Below are positions 37,057-46,585 of a DNA stretch of 64,000 nt, piece by piece. The DNA is from Eubacterium ruminantium (GTDB lineage Bacteria > Bacillota > Clostridia > Lachnospirales > Lachnospiraceae): NCBI GenBank assembly GCA_900108205.1, contig FNUU01000001.1, positions 606,673 through 670,672 on the forward strand, written 5' to 3'. A program made the position numbers and the translations under genes. The notes under the pieces are model-generated. The model was given only the letters and a program-made list of their open reading frames with translations. It did no database searches and was not told the DNA's origin. Each line of letters begins with the position of its first letter. The first letter of the stretch is position 1.

Positions 37057-38373
37057 TCAGTCATGAAGCTTTCTCTTATCGATAGTTCTGACTGCCTTGC
37101 CTTCGCTTCTTGCGATAGAATAAGGAGCAAGCAGATTGAGCTTTGGTCTGATACCAAGCATTGTCTTCATTGCAGCAAGAAGCTCTTTCTTAGCTGCCTC
37201 CTCACCGTCTGTTTCATGAAGCTTCTTGTATTTCTCTTCAGAAAGCTCAACATTTATATCAAAGGTATCTTCATTGTTTATACGATCTACGATGATCTGA
37301 TAATTCGGTGTATAACCCTTCTTCAAAAGAACAGTTTCAATCTGAGACGGGAATACATTTACTCCACGGATAATGATCATATCATCAGAACGTCCCTTCG
37401 GCTTGCACATCTTGATATGTGTACGTCCGCAGGAGCATTTCTCTCTTGTAAGAACACAGAGATCTCTTGTTCTGTATCTGAGAAGCGGAAATGCTTCTTT
37501 ATCAATACTTGTGAATACAAGCTCTCCTTCCTCACCCTCAGGAAGAACCTCTCCGGTCTCAGGATTAATGATCTCAGCAATAAAATGATCTTCATTTATA
37601 TGCATGCCTGTCTGTGCTTCACATTCAAAAGAAACGCCCGGTCCTGAAATCTCTGTAAGGCCGTAAATATCATATGCCTTGATTCCAAGCGACTTTTCAA
37701 TGTTTTTTCTCATTTCCTCTGTCCATGGCTCTGCGCCAAAGATACCGGCCTTAAGCTTTATATCATCCGGAGTAAGTCCCATTTCTGCAAGCTTTTCTCC
37801 AAGATAAGCAGCATATGAAGGAGTTGAACAAAGAATGGTTGAACCGAGATCCTGCATAAACTGGATCTGTCTCTCTGTATTTCCTGATGACATAGGAAGT
37901 GTGAGACATCCAACCTTGTGTGATCCTCCATGAAGTCCTGCACCGCCCGTGAAAAGTCCATAGCCATATGCTACCTGACATACATCCTCATCACCGCCAC
38001 CGGCAGCAACGATAGCTCTGGCACAGCATTCCTCCCAGAGATCAACATCATGCTGTGTATAGAAAGCAACCACTCTCTTACCTGTTGTACCACTTGTCGA
38101 ATGAATTCTTACACACTCATTAAGTGGCTTTGAAAGAAGACCGTATGGATAAGCCTCTCTGAGGTCGTTCTTTGTAAGGAAAGGAAGTTTTGCAAGATCT
38201 GCACGGCACTTGATGTCCTCAGGCTTAACTCCCTTCTCATCCATCAGCTTCCTGTAATACTGATTATTGTCATAAACATATTTTACCTGCTTGATAAGCT
38301 TCTCCTCCTGAAGCTTAAGCAGCTCTTCTACAGGCATGGTTTCTATTTCCGGCTGAAAATATTTCTTTTCCAT
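37057..38373 (-). CDS. paaK: Phenylacetate-CoA ligase
   Basis: Adenylate-forming enzyme that activates aryl acetates (phenylacetate, possibly indole-acetate) to CoA thioesters. The AMP-binding P-loop is HSTSGTTGKRVV; DIYGLTEISGPG and LLRYRTRDLCVL are the expected ANL motifs, and the C-terminal lysine lies in ARSEGKAVRTIDKR. At 438 aa it is typical. No indolepyruvate oxidoreductase (Ior) or other aromatic gene is adjacent. Preceded by a consensus-like promoter with inverted repeats, suggesting tight control. Confidence 0.95.
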   Translation of the reverse strand: MEKKYFQPEIETMPVEELLKLQEEKLIKQVKYVYDNNQYYRKLMDEKGVKPEDIKCRADLAKLPFLTKNDLREAYPYGLLSKPLNECVRIHSTSGTTGKRVVAFYTQHDVDLWEECCARAIVAAGGGDEDVCQVAYGYGLFTGGAGLHGGSHKVGCLTLPMSSGNTERQIQFMQDLGSTILCSTPSYAAYLGEKLAEMGLTPDDIKLKAGIFGAEPWTEEMRKNIEKSLGIKAYDIYGLTEISGPGVSFECEAQTGMHINEDHFIAEIINPETGEVLPEGEEGELVFTSIDKEAFPLLRYRTRDLCVLTREKCSCGRTHIKMCKPKGRSDDMIIIRGVNVFPSQIETVLLKKGYTPNYQIIVDRINNEDTFDINVELSEEKYKKLHETDGEEAAKKELLAAMKTMLGIRPKLNLLAPYSIARSEGKAVRTIDKRKLHD

Positions 38374-38406
38374 TCTGTGATACTCCTTTTTGAATAGAAT
38401 TATTTA

Positions 38407-38422
38407 CTTTAGTGTCCTAAAG
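38407..38422. promoter_or_regulatory. Inverted repeat downstream of the paaK promoter
   Basis: CTTTAG-tgtc-CTAAAG, perfect 6-bp arms, lying between the -10 box and the paaK start, where a repressor would block. A second repeat AAACGTA...TACGTTT spans the -10 box. Confidence 0.45.
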
Positions 38423-38439
38423 CGTAAAACGTAAGTTTT

Positions 38440-38468
38440 ATTATACGTTTTTACCGATGAAAACGCAA
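38440..38468 (-). promoter_or_regulatory. Sigma-A promoter for paaK
   Basis: Minus strand TTGCGT, 17-bp spacer, TATAAT, about 65-95 nt upstream of the ATG at 38373. Confidence 0.7.
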
Positions 38469-38654
38469 GAAAAACATTGTATTTTCATAGTTCCCGGGTA
38501 AATTTGATCATTTTTCATTTATAGACGGAAAACTTTATATGTGGTAAAATAATTTATAATGAAAACAGTAATTTAATGTCACCAGTCTGATCATTCAGTT
38601 ATATTGCATATGAGCAGACATTCAAAATAAGCATAGTTATATAGGTATAAGATC

Positions 38655-39605
38655 ATGTCTATGAGTCCTGAGAAGAAGAAATACACACTCATCATAATAA
38701 ATGCAGTGATAACAGCTGCAATGCTTTTTTTATGCATAAAGCTTCTGTCCAATGTAGTTTATGACCGAGAGACATACATATTTCTTGGTATAGTTTATTA
38801 TACACTTGCATTAATGACCGTCATAAGATCAGGTCTTAAACTTGCAGAAGCCAGAAAGAAGGCCGCCATATATTACATATTTATGGCTGTTGTTTTTGCA
38901 GTCGTAGCTACTCTTACTCTTATTTTCGGAAGCACCACCACGATAGTTCTCATTGCCTTAATAACTTATTACTTATACCTGATCATGGAGCGTATCCTTT
39001 ATATTGCAAAGTCTGTTATAAAGCTGAGAAAACATCGCAAACGTCGTGTTATGAGGATTGCCTGGAATATACTTTTTATTCTGATACTTCTATATGTATC
39101 TTTAACTTCCATTTTCATGGATATAGAAAGCATCGTTAAGGTCGGGGGTGATGCCGATTTTCTGTTAAACTTCACCAGAATAAGCGCTATCACGATTCCT
39201 ATTATCCTTCAATGTCTCGGCAACACTATTGCACTGTCCTTCTATCGTATAAAGCTTGATGTTTTAAAAAAGATCATTCAGAAGACCTTTGCAGCCGAGA
39301 TACTCTTCGGTCTTGTAATGCTTATCATAGCTTTTTCATTCATTCTTCAGCTCGTTGATCCTGCCTTTATGGACGCTTCTTATGGTGATGCCCTGTGGTA
39401 TTGCTTTGCGATCGTAACCACCATCGGCTTCGGCGATTTTGCAGCCACTTCCACTATCGGAAGGATTCTGTCCGTTATCCTCGGAATATATGGCATCATC
39501 GTAGTTGCACTTATTACATCTATCATTGTTAACTTCTATTCAGAAATAAAAACGGATCCGGAACCTGATGATGACGATTCCGAATCCGAGTCTGATTCTG
39601 TTTAG
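38655..39605 (+). CDS. Potassium-channel-like membrane protein
   Basis: 316 aa with about six N-terminal helices and a C-terminal two-helix pore module. The selectivity filter TTIGFGD sits near residue 257, flanked by pore helix (DALWYCFAIVT) and inner helix (ILSVILGIYGIIVVALITSII), as in the ion_trans_2 family. The tail is very acidic (Asp/Glu/Ser). The N-terminal helices are not recognisable as a voltage sensor with an Arg ladder. Its last 4 bp overlap the end of the convergent gene 39602-40846. Confidence 0.8.
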   Translation: MSMSPEKKKYTLIIINAVITAAMLFLCIKLLSNVVYDRETYIFLGIVYYTLALMTVIRSGLKLAEARKKAAIYYIFMAVVFAVVATLTLIFGSTTTIVLIALITYYLYLIMERILYIAKSVIKLRKHRKRRVMRIAWNILFILILLYVSLTSIFMDIESIVKVGGDADFLLNFTRISAITIPIILQCLGNTIALSFYRIKLDVLKKIIQKTFAAEILFGLVMLIIAFSFILQLVDPAFMDASYGDALWYCFAIVTTIGFGDFAATSTIGRILSVILGIYGIIVVALITSIIVNFYSEIKTDPEPDDDDSESESDSV

Positions 39606-40846
39606 TTTATCTTAGTTTGGTTAATTGCAACCTTCAACATTTCTCTTATTATCTCAAATAGTCCTTCAATATAAACAATGACTATCAACATAACACCAAA
39701 CACAGGAACAAGCGAGTCGATCAGCTTGTTTTTGTGTTCTTTTGTATATGAGAACAGCATCATGATCGGTGCTACCGGAAGCAGTTTGATCATATCTCCC
39801 GTTCCGAAAGACTCTGCCCACTTCACTGCAGCATCATATGTCGATTGCATTGCAGGATCATTTATCAGTTTCAGAGATATGCCCTCTCTTGAAAAATATG
39901 CGATTATAAGGATTCCGTACAATATGAGGTCTAATATTGCAAAAAGCACGATCATCGATGTAAGCATACATGAAAACCGGAAAGAATTTGTATTGGTCTT
40001 CAGGAAGGCTTTGTAATCCTCATGTGTTTTACCATGCTTTATAAAACGGTTTTCTCTTCCTTTGAAATACAGGATGATGGTTACAAACAGAAGAAATGCA
40101 AGCGGTGCCTTAGTGGTAAGGAATGGATATAATACAACCGGCAGGACTATATACCCGTCAGTTGCAAGAAGCTTCAAAACGATACATACAATCTCATATA
40201 AGAACGGTATCAATGCCATCATTCGGAACCAGAACAGTTTCTTCCCCAGGAAACGCTTCTTTGGCGTATAATCCATAAAAAACATAAACAAGGTCAGTAA
40301 AAACAGATCAATAAAGATGTTAAATGCGATATAGCCATTGAAATCCGGCATTTTGGCCATATATTTGTCTAATGATTTAATTGCCTTTATCCTATCACTT
40401 GTATATATCGAAACAATTCCCAGAGCATATCTGAAATATACAAACATATATACCACTATAAACGCTCCGGCGATACTTCCGTTTATGATCAGCAGCATCT
40501 TGTAATTACCACGTCCATTTAATAAAACGGCAAAGCTCGCTATAAGAAGAAGCGGCAGTCCAAGTGATGTGATTATTGAATTGACAGTATCTCCGAAAAG
40601 TATCCCGGCCTTTGATCCCGAAACACTGTTTCTTGCCTTTATCAAAAGAACAAGCTGTGAGAAAGCTATACTGATCCATGCTATAACCCTCAAATATCTG
40701 TATGAAAGCGGTCCTCTATACTTCATATCATTTTCAGTAGTTATATCGTATATGGATCTTTTGACTCTCTTTTTCTTATTCTGTTTTTCTTTTTTTTCCT
40801 CTTCAGGAATATTCACTTCTGTGATTTCTTTATTCTCCAAACCCAT
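39602..40846 (-). CDS. Polytopic membrane protein, unknown
   Basis: 414 aa from the ATG at 40846, chosen because AGGAGA lies just upstream (a frame from 40891 adds 15 residues). A charged Lys/Glu-rich N-terminus of ~50 residues precedes roughly nine membrane helices. No family motif recognised. A 46-codon membrane peptide gene lies 44 bp upstream on the same strand. Confidence 0.72.
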   Translation of the reverse strand: MGLENKEITEVNIPEEEKKEKQNKKKRVKRSIYDITTENDMKYRGPLSYRYLRVIAWISIAFSQLVLLIKARNSVSGSKAGILFGDTVNSIITSLGLPLLLIASFAVLLNGRGNYKMLLIINGSIAGAFIVVYMFVYFRYALGIVSIYTSDRIKAIKSLDKYMAKMPDFNGYIAFNIFIDLFLLTLFMFFMDYTPKKRFLGKKLFWFRMMALIPFLYEIVCIVLKLLATDGYIVLPVVLYPFLTTKAPLAFLLFVTIILYFKGRENRFIKHGKTHEDYKAFLKTNTNSFRFSCMLTSMIVLFAILDLILYGILIIAYFSREGISLKLINDPAMQSTYDAAVKWAESFGTGDMIKLLPVAPIMMLFSYTKEHKNKLIDSLVPVFGVMLIVIVYIEGLFEIIREMLKVAINQTKIN

Positions 40847-40890
40847 ACATTCTTCTCCTAAAATAGACCGTTCAATTGCTGAACGGTCCA

Positions 40891-41031
40891 TTATGTAACA
40901 TAATCATATGTTATTTTAAGTATGTTATATTTACGCTTCTCATATCTCGGAGTCGTAAGATAGCTGAAAAGTGTTGCTGCTGCCATTATAAATGCAACAA
41001 GCATTACTATAGTACCCTTTTTGTTTTTCAT
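40891..41031 (-). CDS. 46-aa single-helix membrane peptide
   Basis: From the ATG at 41031 with GTGGAAG upstream: a basic start (MKNKKG), one helix (TIVMLVAFIMAAATLFSYL) and a basic/aromatic tail (PRYEKRKYNILK). It is just upstream of the polytopic membrane gene and probably cotranscribed. Function unknown. The longer frame to 41088 lacks a ribosome site. Confidence 0.55.
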   Translation of the reverse strand: MKNKKGTIVMLVAFIMAAATLFSYLTTPRYEKRKYNILKITYDYVT

Positions 41032-41174
41032 ATTAACTTCCACTTTTGGCGAATCAAACGCCTTTTTTTGAAACAAATCCTGTTCCAACTTTCATAATAA
41101 AAATATAATCCTCATATGTCAACATTAAACTGTTAAAAACCTATAATAATCAATGCATTTTTTTATATTTTAAA

Positions 41175-41203
41175 TTGACAAAGTATATCAAAGAATGTAT
41201 AAA
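41175..41203 (+). promoter_or_regulatory. Sigma-A promoter for the OFA transporter
   Basis: TTGACA, 17-bp spacer, TATAAA, leaving a ~80-nt leader before the ATG at 41289, which has GGGAGG as ribosome site. Confidence 0.8.
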
Positions 41204-41288
41204 TAAGAAGGTGTGCGCCCGGACAGTACGTAAAGCCCGTGACGCGTTATGAATCAAACACGTAAAAATTAAAGGGAGGAACGTTTTC

Positions 41289-42650
41289 ATGAAATTACCG
41301 GAAAACAAATGGTTACGTGCCGCAATACCTGCACTTCTTCTTCACTGCAGTATCGGTACCGTATACTGCTGGTCAGTGTTCAGTCAGGAAATATCCAACT
41401 ACATTGGCTTTGAGAAAAAATCAGTTGAATGGGCATTCAGCTTCGCTATCTTCTTCCTTGGTATGTCAGCAGCATTCCTTGGAAATGTAGTTGAGAAGGA
41501 CATTCACAAATCATCACTTATCGCAACAATCTGCTTTACTCTTGGTATGGTAGGTACCGGTTTCTTCATCATGTACGGTGGAGAACACAGAGGAAGTAAA
41601 CTGGCACTGATAGGTATCTATGTATGTTATGGTTTCATAATGGGTGTTGGTCTTGGTACAGGTTATCTGTCACCGGTTAAAACCCTTATGCTTTGGTTCA
41701 AGGATCGTAAAGGTCTTGCCACAGGACTTGCAGTTGCAGGTTTCGGTGCTGCCAAGGCTATCGCAAGCCCTATCATGACAAAGCTTCTCAAAGCATGGAA
41801 TGATGGTACAGAAGTATCAAATGGTGTTGGTTCAGGAGTTTATAAGATGTTCTGGATACTCGGCGGAGTATACTTCGTAATGATGTTTGTCGGACATTTA
41901 CTTCTTAAGAAGCCTGAAGGCTGGCATGAACCTGCAGCAGGCGAGAAGAAGCCTTCTATCATGGAAACACTTAAGACTAAGCCAATCGGCAACTATGTTG
42001 GTATCTGGCTTATGTTCTATATCAATATTACATGCGGTCTTGCTCTTATCTCTCAGGAGAAGGCGATCGTAAAATGTATCGGTCTCGTAGCTTCAGCCGG
42101 ACTCATCTCATCTGTATCTGCCATCTTCAACGCAGGCGGACGTCTTGGATTCTCAGCATGGGCTGATTCGCTTAAAGACAGAAACACAATTTACAAGCTC
42201 ATTTTTATCATTTCAATAGTATTCACTGCTCTTGTAATGATCACAAGCGGTATCGTAAAGGGCGAAGGAAACGGACTCCTTATCTTCCTTGTACTTGCAC
42301 TTATCTTTGTTGTAAATGCAGGTTACGGCGGTGGATTCTCAAATGTTCCTACACTTCTTTCAGATCATTATGGAATGGGAAGCATCAGTGCTATCCACGG
42401 TATTACACTTTCAGCATGGGGCTTTGCCGGTCTTACCGGAAACCAGATGGCTTCATTTATCGTAGAGCATACAGGTAAATTCGAACCATTTGAGCATGAT
42501 GGCGTTATTGAAATGATCAACCCAACAGGTTATCAGAACGTTCTTTATGCAACCGGTGCTCTTTATATAGTAGCACTTATTCTCTGCCTCATCCTTGTCA
42601 GACCAAGCGGTAAGGCTGCTGAAGCAAAGGCTGCTAAGACTGCTAAATAA
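41289..42650 (+). CDS. OFA-family major facilitator (oxalate/formate antiporter family)
   Basis: 453 aa, 12 predicted helices. The N-terminus (LHCSIGTVYCWSVF) and the loop after helix 4 (GYLSPVKTLMLWFKDRKGLATGLAV) are typical of the oxalate:formate antiporter family. In Clostridia such proteins are usually of unknown monocarboxylate specificity. Codon use is strongly biased to favoured codons, suggesting high expression. Monocistronic, with its own promoter and terminator. Confidence 0.9.
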   Translation: MKLPENKWLRAAIPALLLHCSIGTVYCWSVFSQEISNYIGFEKKSVEWAFSFAIFFLGMSAAFLGNVVEKDIHKSSLIATICFTLGMVGTGFFIMYGGEHRGSKLALIGIYVCYGFIMGVGLGTGYLSPVKTLMLWFKDRKGLATGLAVAGFGAAKAIASPIMTKLLKAWNDGTEVSNGVGSGVYKMFWILGGVYFVMMFVGHLLLKKPEGWHEPAAGEKKPSIMETLKTKPIGNYVGIWLMFYINITCGLALISQEKAIVKCIGLVASAGLISSVSAIFNAGGRLGFSAWADSLKDRNTIYKLIFIISIVFTALVMITSGIVKGEGNGLLIFLVLALIFVVNAGYGGGFSNVPTLLSDHYGMGSISAIHGITLSAWGFAGLTGNQMASFIVEHTGKFEPFEHDGVIEMINPTGYQNVLYATGALYIVALILCLILVRPSGKAAEAKAAKTAK

Positions 42651-42671
42651 TTAAATTTATTATATAAAAAC

Positions 42672-42694
42672 GGCTCAGAATTTGATTCTGAGCC
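42672..42694. terminator. Bidirectional terminator, OFA gene / HAD gene
   Basis: Perfect 10-bp stem GGCTCAGAAT/ATTCTGAGCC with a three-base TTG loop, A-run before and ATTTTTATTT after; between convergent genes. Confidence 0.88.
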
Positions 42695-42711
42695 ATTTTT
42701 ATTTATTAGTT

Positions 42712-43368
42712 TTAATTTACAAAAGATAAAATATCTATAGGATTTGGTGCGATATAGGTTGCCCCGGCTTCTTCGAGTTCTTCTCTTGAACCATAGCCAT
42801 AGAGCACGCCTATCGAATCAATTCCTGCTTCGTTAGCACCTTCAATATCATACATACGGTCTCCTACCATCAGAACAGACTCTTTATCCATGATATTATT
42901 CTCTCTAATAGCTCTTTCAATAAGTTCCTTCTTCTTAGGACTTTTCTCAGACTTATCAGGTCCTATAACCGCTGCAAAGCTGTCCGTAAGCTTGTGATAA
43001 TCTATAATTCTCGAAGCTGTAACTCCAGGCTTGGAGGTTACTATATACAGCTTCTTACCTGCGGCGGTAAGCCTTTCCACCATCTGAAGTATGCCTTCAT
43101 AAAGAGGAGAATCAAAAAGCCCCTCTCTCTCATAATAATCTCTGTAATATTTTACAGCCCGAAGGCTGTCTTCATCGGACATCCCATAAAAATCATGGAA
43201 CGAATTATATAAAGGCGGTCCAATGAATTTAAGCATTTCCTTATCGGTTTCGTCATCAGTACTGATTCCCATCTCTGATAATGCTATTCTTGCAGACCTG
43301 ATTATTCCAAACTCTGACTGGATTATGGTACCATCCAGATCAAAAAAAATATGTTCATACTTACTCAT
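42712..43368 (-). CDS. HAD-superfamily phosphatase (phosphoglycolate phosphatase-like)
   Basis: 218 aa. HAD motif I FFDLDGTI with nucleophile Asp, motif II YIVTSKPG, the lysine in GPDKSEKSPKKK and motif IV VGDRMYDIEGA. The cap domain is of the small alpha-helical type found in Gph/PpaX. Substrate not determinable. Confidence 0.88.
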   Translation of the reverse strand: MSKYEHIFFDLDGTIIQSEFGIIRSARIALSEMGISTDDETDKEMLKFIGPPLYNSFHDFYGMSDEDSLRAVKYYRDYYEREGLFDSPLYEGILQMVERLTAAGKKLYIVTSKPGVTASRIIDYHKLTDSFAAVIGPDKSEKSPKKKELIERAIRENNIMDKESVLMVGDRMYDIEGANEAGIDSIGVLYGYGSREELEEAGATYIAPNPIDILSFVN

Positions 43369-43493
43369 GTCATCTTACCATGCCTTACATTATATTTTTA
43401 TCTATCAATCATTCCATACCGAATTATGTTTTGAATGACTCAAGGCTTTAATGTACTATACTCCATCGGCCTATTACAACAAACTCAATACAA

Positions 43494-44432
43494 TCAGAAA
43501 AGTACAAGATATCCGTATCCGCTAACCTTTTCACCATCAAAGACTCCCGAACAGCGGACAAATTTATCATACATTTTGAAATTTGGATCTTCAGGAGACA
43601 GGTTTTCATTCTTATTCAGTCTCGTTTTGCATTTCAGTTTAAAGCTGTTGTTAAATGCATTTATATTAAGCTGAAGGATCTTATCTTGATTATCAAGAGC
43701 CCTCAGATATTCCAGCATAGGTTTTCTCAGCGGTTCGATGTCCCTCTCCTCAAGTTCGCCATATCTCACAACTCCCAGCTGATCTGTTGATAATTCATCG
43801 GAGTTAAAGCTTCCAACCATAAGCTTTCTGTCATCTGACAGTTTGAAAAAACAGAACATAAAGTTTGAATTCAACTCCAGCACACTCTTTTTACCAAAAA
43901 ACAGTCTTGAAATAGGTTTATCAAAACTCTGCGAATGCCTGATATAGAATACATTTCCGCTGATTTCAGTATAATGTTCAAATACAGTAGCATGTCCGTA
44001 GGCATAGCATTCAGGATAGGTATAAGTTTCTACCTTCCCGCCTTCATTGGACTTGCCAAATTTTTTAATATCTATCTTGTCTCCCTTACGCTTAATTATA
44101 TACTCGAATACAATGGTATCATAATCAATATATACCTTAAGTCCTTCATCAGAATCCCTGATCTCAAACTTATCAGCTCTGATAAGAAGATGGTTTTCAT
44201 CTATGATTATCTTGTCTGCTTCGTATTCCTGACTCACCTCGGAATACTCTCTCTTGGTATCATCAAGCAAAGCAAAATAAACCCTCAACCTCTGTTTATC
44301 AGTCTTAGACCCATAATATGACAGTCTTAACACATAATTCATATTATGACCTGAAATAACAAAATCCCCCAGTAATACAATTGTGTCTTCAAAGTAGTTT
44401 TTTCTGATAGCTACATCCGTTTTGTTCTTCAT
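43494..44432 (-). CDS. Conserved hypothetical protein, beta-rich
   Basis: 312 aa, no signal peptide or membrane helix. Mostly alternating beta strands. The C-terminal end (SGVFDGEKVSGYGYLVLF) resembles the closing strand of lipocalin-like CrtC/tocopherol-cyclase-type proteins, but this is a weak resemblance. I do not assign a function. A LacI/CcpA-like palindrome lies ~80 nt upstream, with a strong hairpin between. Confidence 0.6.
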   Translation of the reverse strand: MKNKTDVAIRKNYFEDTIVLLGDFVISGHNMNYVLRLSYYGSKTDKQRLRVYFALLDDTKREYSEVSQEYEADKIIIDENHLLIRADKFEIRDSDEGLKVYIDYDTIVFEYIIKRKGDKIDIKKFGKSNEGGKVETYTYPECYAYGHATVFEHYTEISGNVFYIRHSQSFDKPISRLFFGKKSVLELNSNFMFCFFKLSDDRKLMVGSFNSDELSTDQLGVVRYGELEERDIEPLRKPMLEYLRALDNQDKILQLNINAFNNSFKLKCKTRLNKNENLSPEDPNFKMYDKFVRCSGVFDGEKVSGYGYLVLF

Positions 44433-44475
44433 ATTAATCCCAACCGATCCTGATACTGCTTCGTTTTTTACTTAA

Positions 44476-44503
44476 AAAGGAGAACAAATATTTGTTCTCC
44501 TTT
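44476..44503 (-). terminator. Perfect 13-bp hairpin
   Basis: AAAGGAGAACAAA-ta-TTTGTTCTCCTTT, followed on the minus strand by TTAAG. Acts as a terminator after 44584-44766. It lies downstream of the palindrome at 44513. Confidence 0.7.
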
Positions 44504-44512
44504 AATTATATT

Positions 44513-44526
44513 AGAAAGCGCTTTCT
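44513..44526. promoter_or_regulatory. Perfect palindrome resembling a catabolite-response (cre) site
   Basis: AGAAAGCGCTTTCT. It differs from the classical CcpA/LacI-family core TGAAAGCGCTTTCA only at its end positions. The regulated gene would be 43494-44432, but a terminator-like hairpin lies between. Confidence 0.45.
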
Positions 44527-44583
44527 ATTTCAATACAATAAGTTTAACAAGAAAATACCTCTTATTTTGTCAAAAAGGCTAAA

Positions 44584-44766
44584 TCACATCTGATGTCTTA
44601 CAACCTTGTATTCGTCACCGTCTTTATAATACGGGCATTCTTTGAAATGGCTCTGGACAAGCCTTCCATAATCGTCTTCATCCATATTTACATCACACAC
44701 ATATTCTTCAAGATCGTCATCATACATCAGATAACAGCATGTATCACAACTACCACCTTTTGCCAT
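44584..44766 (-). CDS. Small four-cysteine protein (DUF6472-like)
   Basis: 60 aa from the ATG at 44766 (GAGAGG upstream). Cysteines in CDTCCYL, YVCDV and KECPYY suggest a small metal-binding fold; it ends GDEYKVVRHQM. I recall this pattern (CDTC, YVC-V-LDEDE, CPYY, DEYK-VR-QM) as a short family of Lachnospiraceae. It starts 13 bp after the Hsp70 stop, so it is likely in the same operon. A frame from 44799 would overlap the Hsp70 gene. Confidence 0.75.
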   Translation of the reverse strand: MAKGGSCDTCCYLMYDDDLEEYVCDVNMDEDDYGRLVQSHFKECPYYKDGDEYKVVRHQM

Positions 44767-44779
44767 ATTGCACCTCTCT

Positions 44780-46471
44780 TTATAAGCCTTCCCACTCATC
44801 CATGAATTCGATAAGCTTTTTTCTTTCCTGCTCTATAAGCCTCTTATCCTGCGAATTAAGGGCAAGTTCAAATTTATTTACAGCAGCCTCAAGAACATTT
44901 CTGTCCTGTCCGAGGCTCTCCTCATAGAGCCTTTCCATTCTGAGAAGAACAAGCTTATTTTCTTCCTGGTCTCTCGGATGTATCTTAAGATAAGATAATT
45001 CCTTGAGACGTGCCTCTATCTCTTCATCGGTCATCTCCGTATACTGTCCCTTTATAATGCATCTTTCCTTTTTGCCGGTAGAAACAGATTTTACTTCAAC
45101 CTCGAGTATGGAATTAATATCATATGTATAAGTAACATCAACTGCCTCTTCACCTGCTTTTGCCTTTGGAACATCAATCTCCAGAACACCCAGCAGAAGG
45201 TTATTCTTTGCTATCCTGCTTTCTCCCTGAAGTATATCGATCTTTATATGCTCCTGATTATCATTTACGGTATACAGTCTTTCCGTACGGCTTGCAGGAA
45301 TAACGGTATTCCTCTCTAATATCGGGCAGTAATGTCCGCCCTCCAGATGATGATCTCCCAGATCCACCGTAACAGAGGTGCCAAGAGTAAATGAACATAC
45401 ATCTGTCATTATTATTTCCTTGATGGACTCATTTCTTTCCTTGATAGCTCCCTGAATAGCTGCCCCAAGAGCAACCGCCTCATCAGGATTAATAGAGGTA
45501 TCAGGAAATGTTCTGAATATCTTGCTGACAAAGCTCCTGATACTGGTCTGCTTTGTTGCGCCGCCGACAAGTACTATTTTATTAATATCTGATATTTTGA
45601 GCATTGCATCGCTGAGGGCTCTCTTAACAGGAATCCTTATCCTTTCAAAAAGATCCTCACAGGCTCTCTCATACTGACTGATAGTGATGACTGCTTCATA
45701 GCTTTTTTCACCAAAATGGCAGTGCATGGAAGCCTCCGACTCAGAAGACAGTGTAATCTTTGCCTTTTCTGCTTCTCTGTGAATATATTCACGCTCTTTG
45801 CTGCTGAGACTTTCCTTTTCCAGTCCACTGTTACGTTCAAAGAAGATTTTCTCAATAACGTTTGTAAAATCTTCTCCACCGAGATAATTATCTCCGGCAA
45901 CCGCTCTTACCTCCAGAATCGGATGGAAATAGTCAAGGATTGAGACATCGAAGGTTCCTCCGCCAAGGTCAAAAACAAGATTCTTGGATGGTTTTTCATC
46001 CTGCAAAAGTCCATATGCGATTGCAGCTGCCGTAGGCTCACTGATAATTCTTTCCACCTTGAGTCCGGCCATCTCGCCGGCTCTTTTTGTTGCTTTTCTT
46101 CTTACATCATTAAAATAAGCAGGAACGCTGATAACAGCCTCGGTCACCTCTTCTCCAAGGTAAACCTCTGCATCCTCTTTAAGAGACCTGAGCACCAGTG
46201 ATGACAGCTCAACAGCTGTATATGGTTTTCCGGAAAGCATATATTTCTTATCACTTCCCATATCTCTCTTAAAAACACTTGCACAGCTTTCAGGATATAA
46301 CGCCATTCTTTCTTTTGCCGTTGCTCCTATAAATACTGTACCTTCCTCATCTATACTAACTACAGACGGAGTAAGATTCTCTCCAAGTCTGTTAGGTATT
46401 ATTACCGGACCGTTTTCAGTATAATACGCTGCCAGGCTGTTTGTCGTTCCCAGATCAATACCTATTATCAT
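44780..46471 (-). CDS. Hsp70-family chaperone (HscC/DnaK paralogue)
   Basis: 563 aa. The N-terminal ATPase has [44 protein letters not shown] and [13 protein letters not shown]; the shorter substrate domain is beta-rich with a ~100-residue helical lid. It is smaller than DnaK (~610 aa) and lacks the DnaK C-terminal tail, fitting the HscC group. The upstream gene on the same strand encodes a J-domain/TPR protein, the usual partner class. The 114-bp gap between them holds two hairpins. Confidence 0.9.
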   Translation of the reverse strand: MIIGIDLGTTNSLAAYYTENGPVIIPNRLGENLTPSVVSIDEEGTVFIGATAKERMALYPESCASVFKRDMGSDKKYMLSGKPYTAVELSSLVLRSLKEDAEVYLGEEVTEAVISVPAYFNDVRRKATKRAGEMAGLKVERIISEPTAAAIAYGLLQDEKPSKNLVFDLGGGTFDVSILDYFHPILEVRAVAGDNYLGGEDFTNVIEKIFFERNSGLEKESLSSKEREYIHREAEKAKITLSSESEASMHCHFGEKSYEAVITISQYERACEDLFERIRIPVKRALSDAMLKISDINKIVLVGGATKQTSIRSFVSKIFRTFPDTSINPDEAVALGAAIQGAIKERNESIKEIIMTDVCSFTLGTSVTVDLGDHHLEGGHYCPILERNTVIPASRTERLYTVNDNQEHIKIDILQGESRIAKNNLLLGVLEIDVPKAKAGEEAVDVTYTYDINSILEVEVKSVSTGKKERCIIKGQYTEMTDEEIEARLKELSYLKIHPRDQEENKLVLLRMERLYEESLGQDRNVLEAAVNKFELALNSQDKRLIEQERKKLIEFMDEWEGL

Positions 46472-46500
46472 TTTATATCCTCCAGTTATATTATCTCTCT

Positions 46501-46579
46501 CTTATCAAAAGAAAAACAAGCCAGGGGGCGAAGTGAGTATTTGTTTTTCTTGATAAGATACCGTAGGGGCTTTAGCCCC
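46501..46579. repeat. Two hairpins between the J-protein and Hsp70 genes
   Basis: Long arms CTTATCAA(A)AGAAAAACAA (46501-46519) and TTGTTTTTCTTGATAAG (46541-46557) pair over ~17 bp with one bulge, next to GGGGCTTTAGCCCC (46566-46579). Neither has a proper T-tail on the minus strand, so they may shape the Hsp70 leader. Confidence 0.6.
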
Positions 46580-46585
46580 GCAGGA

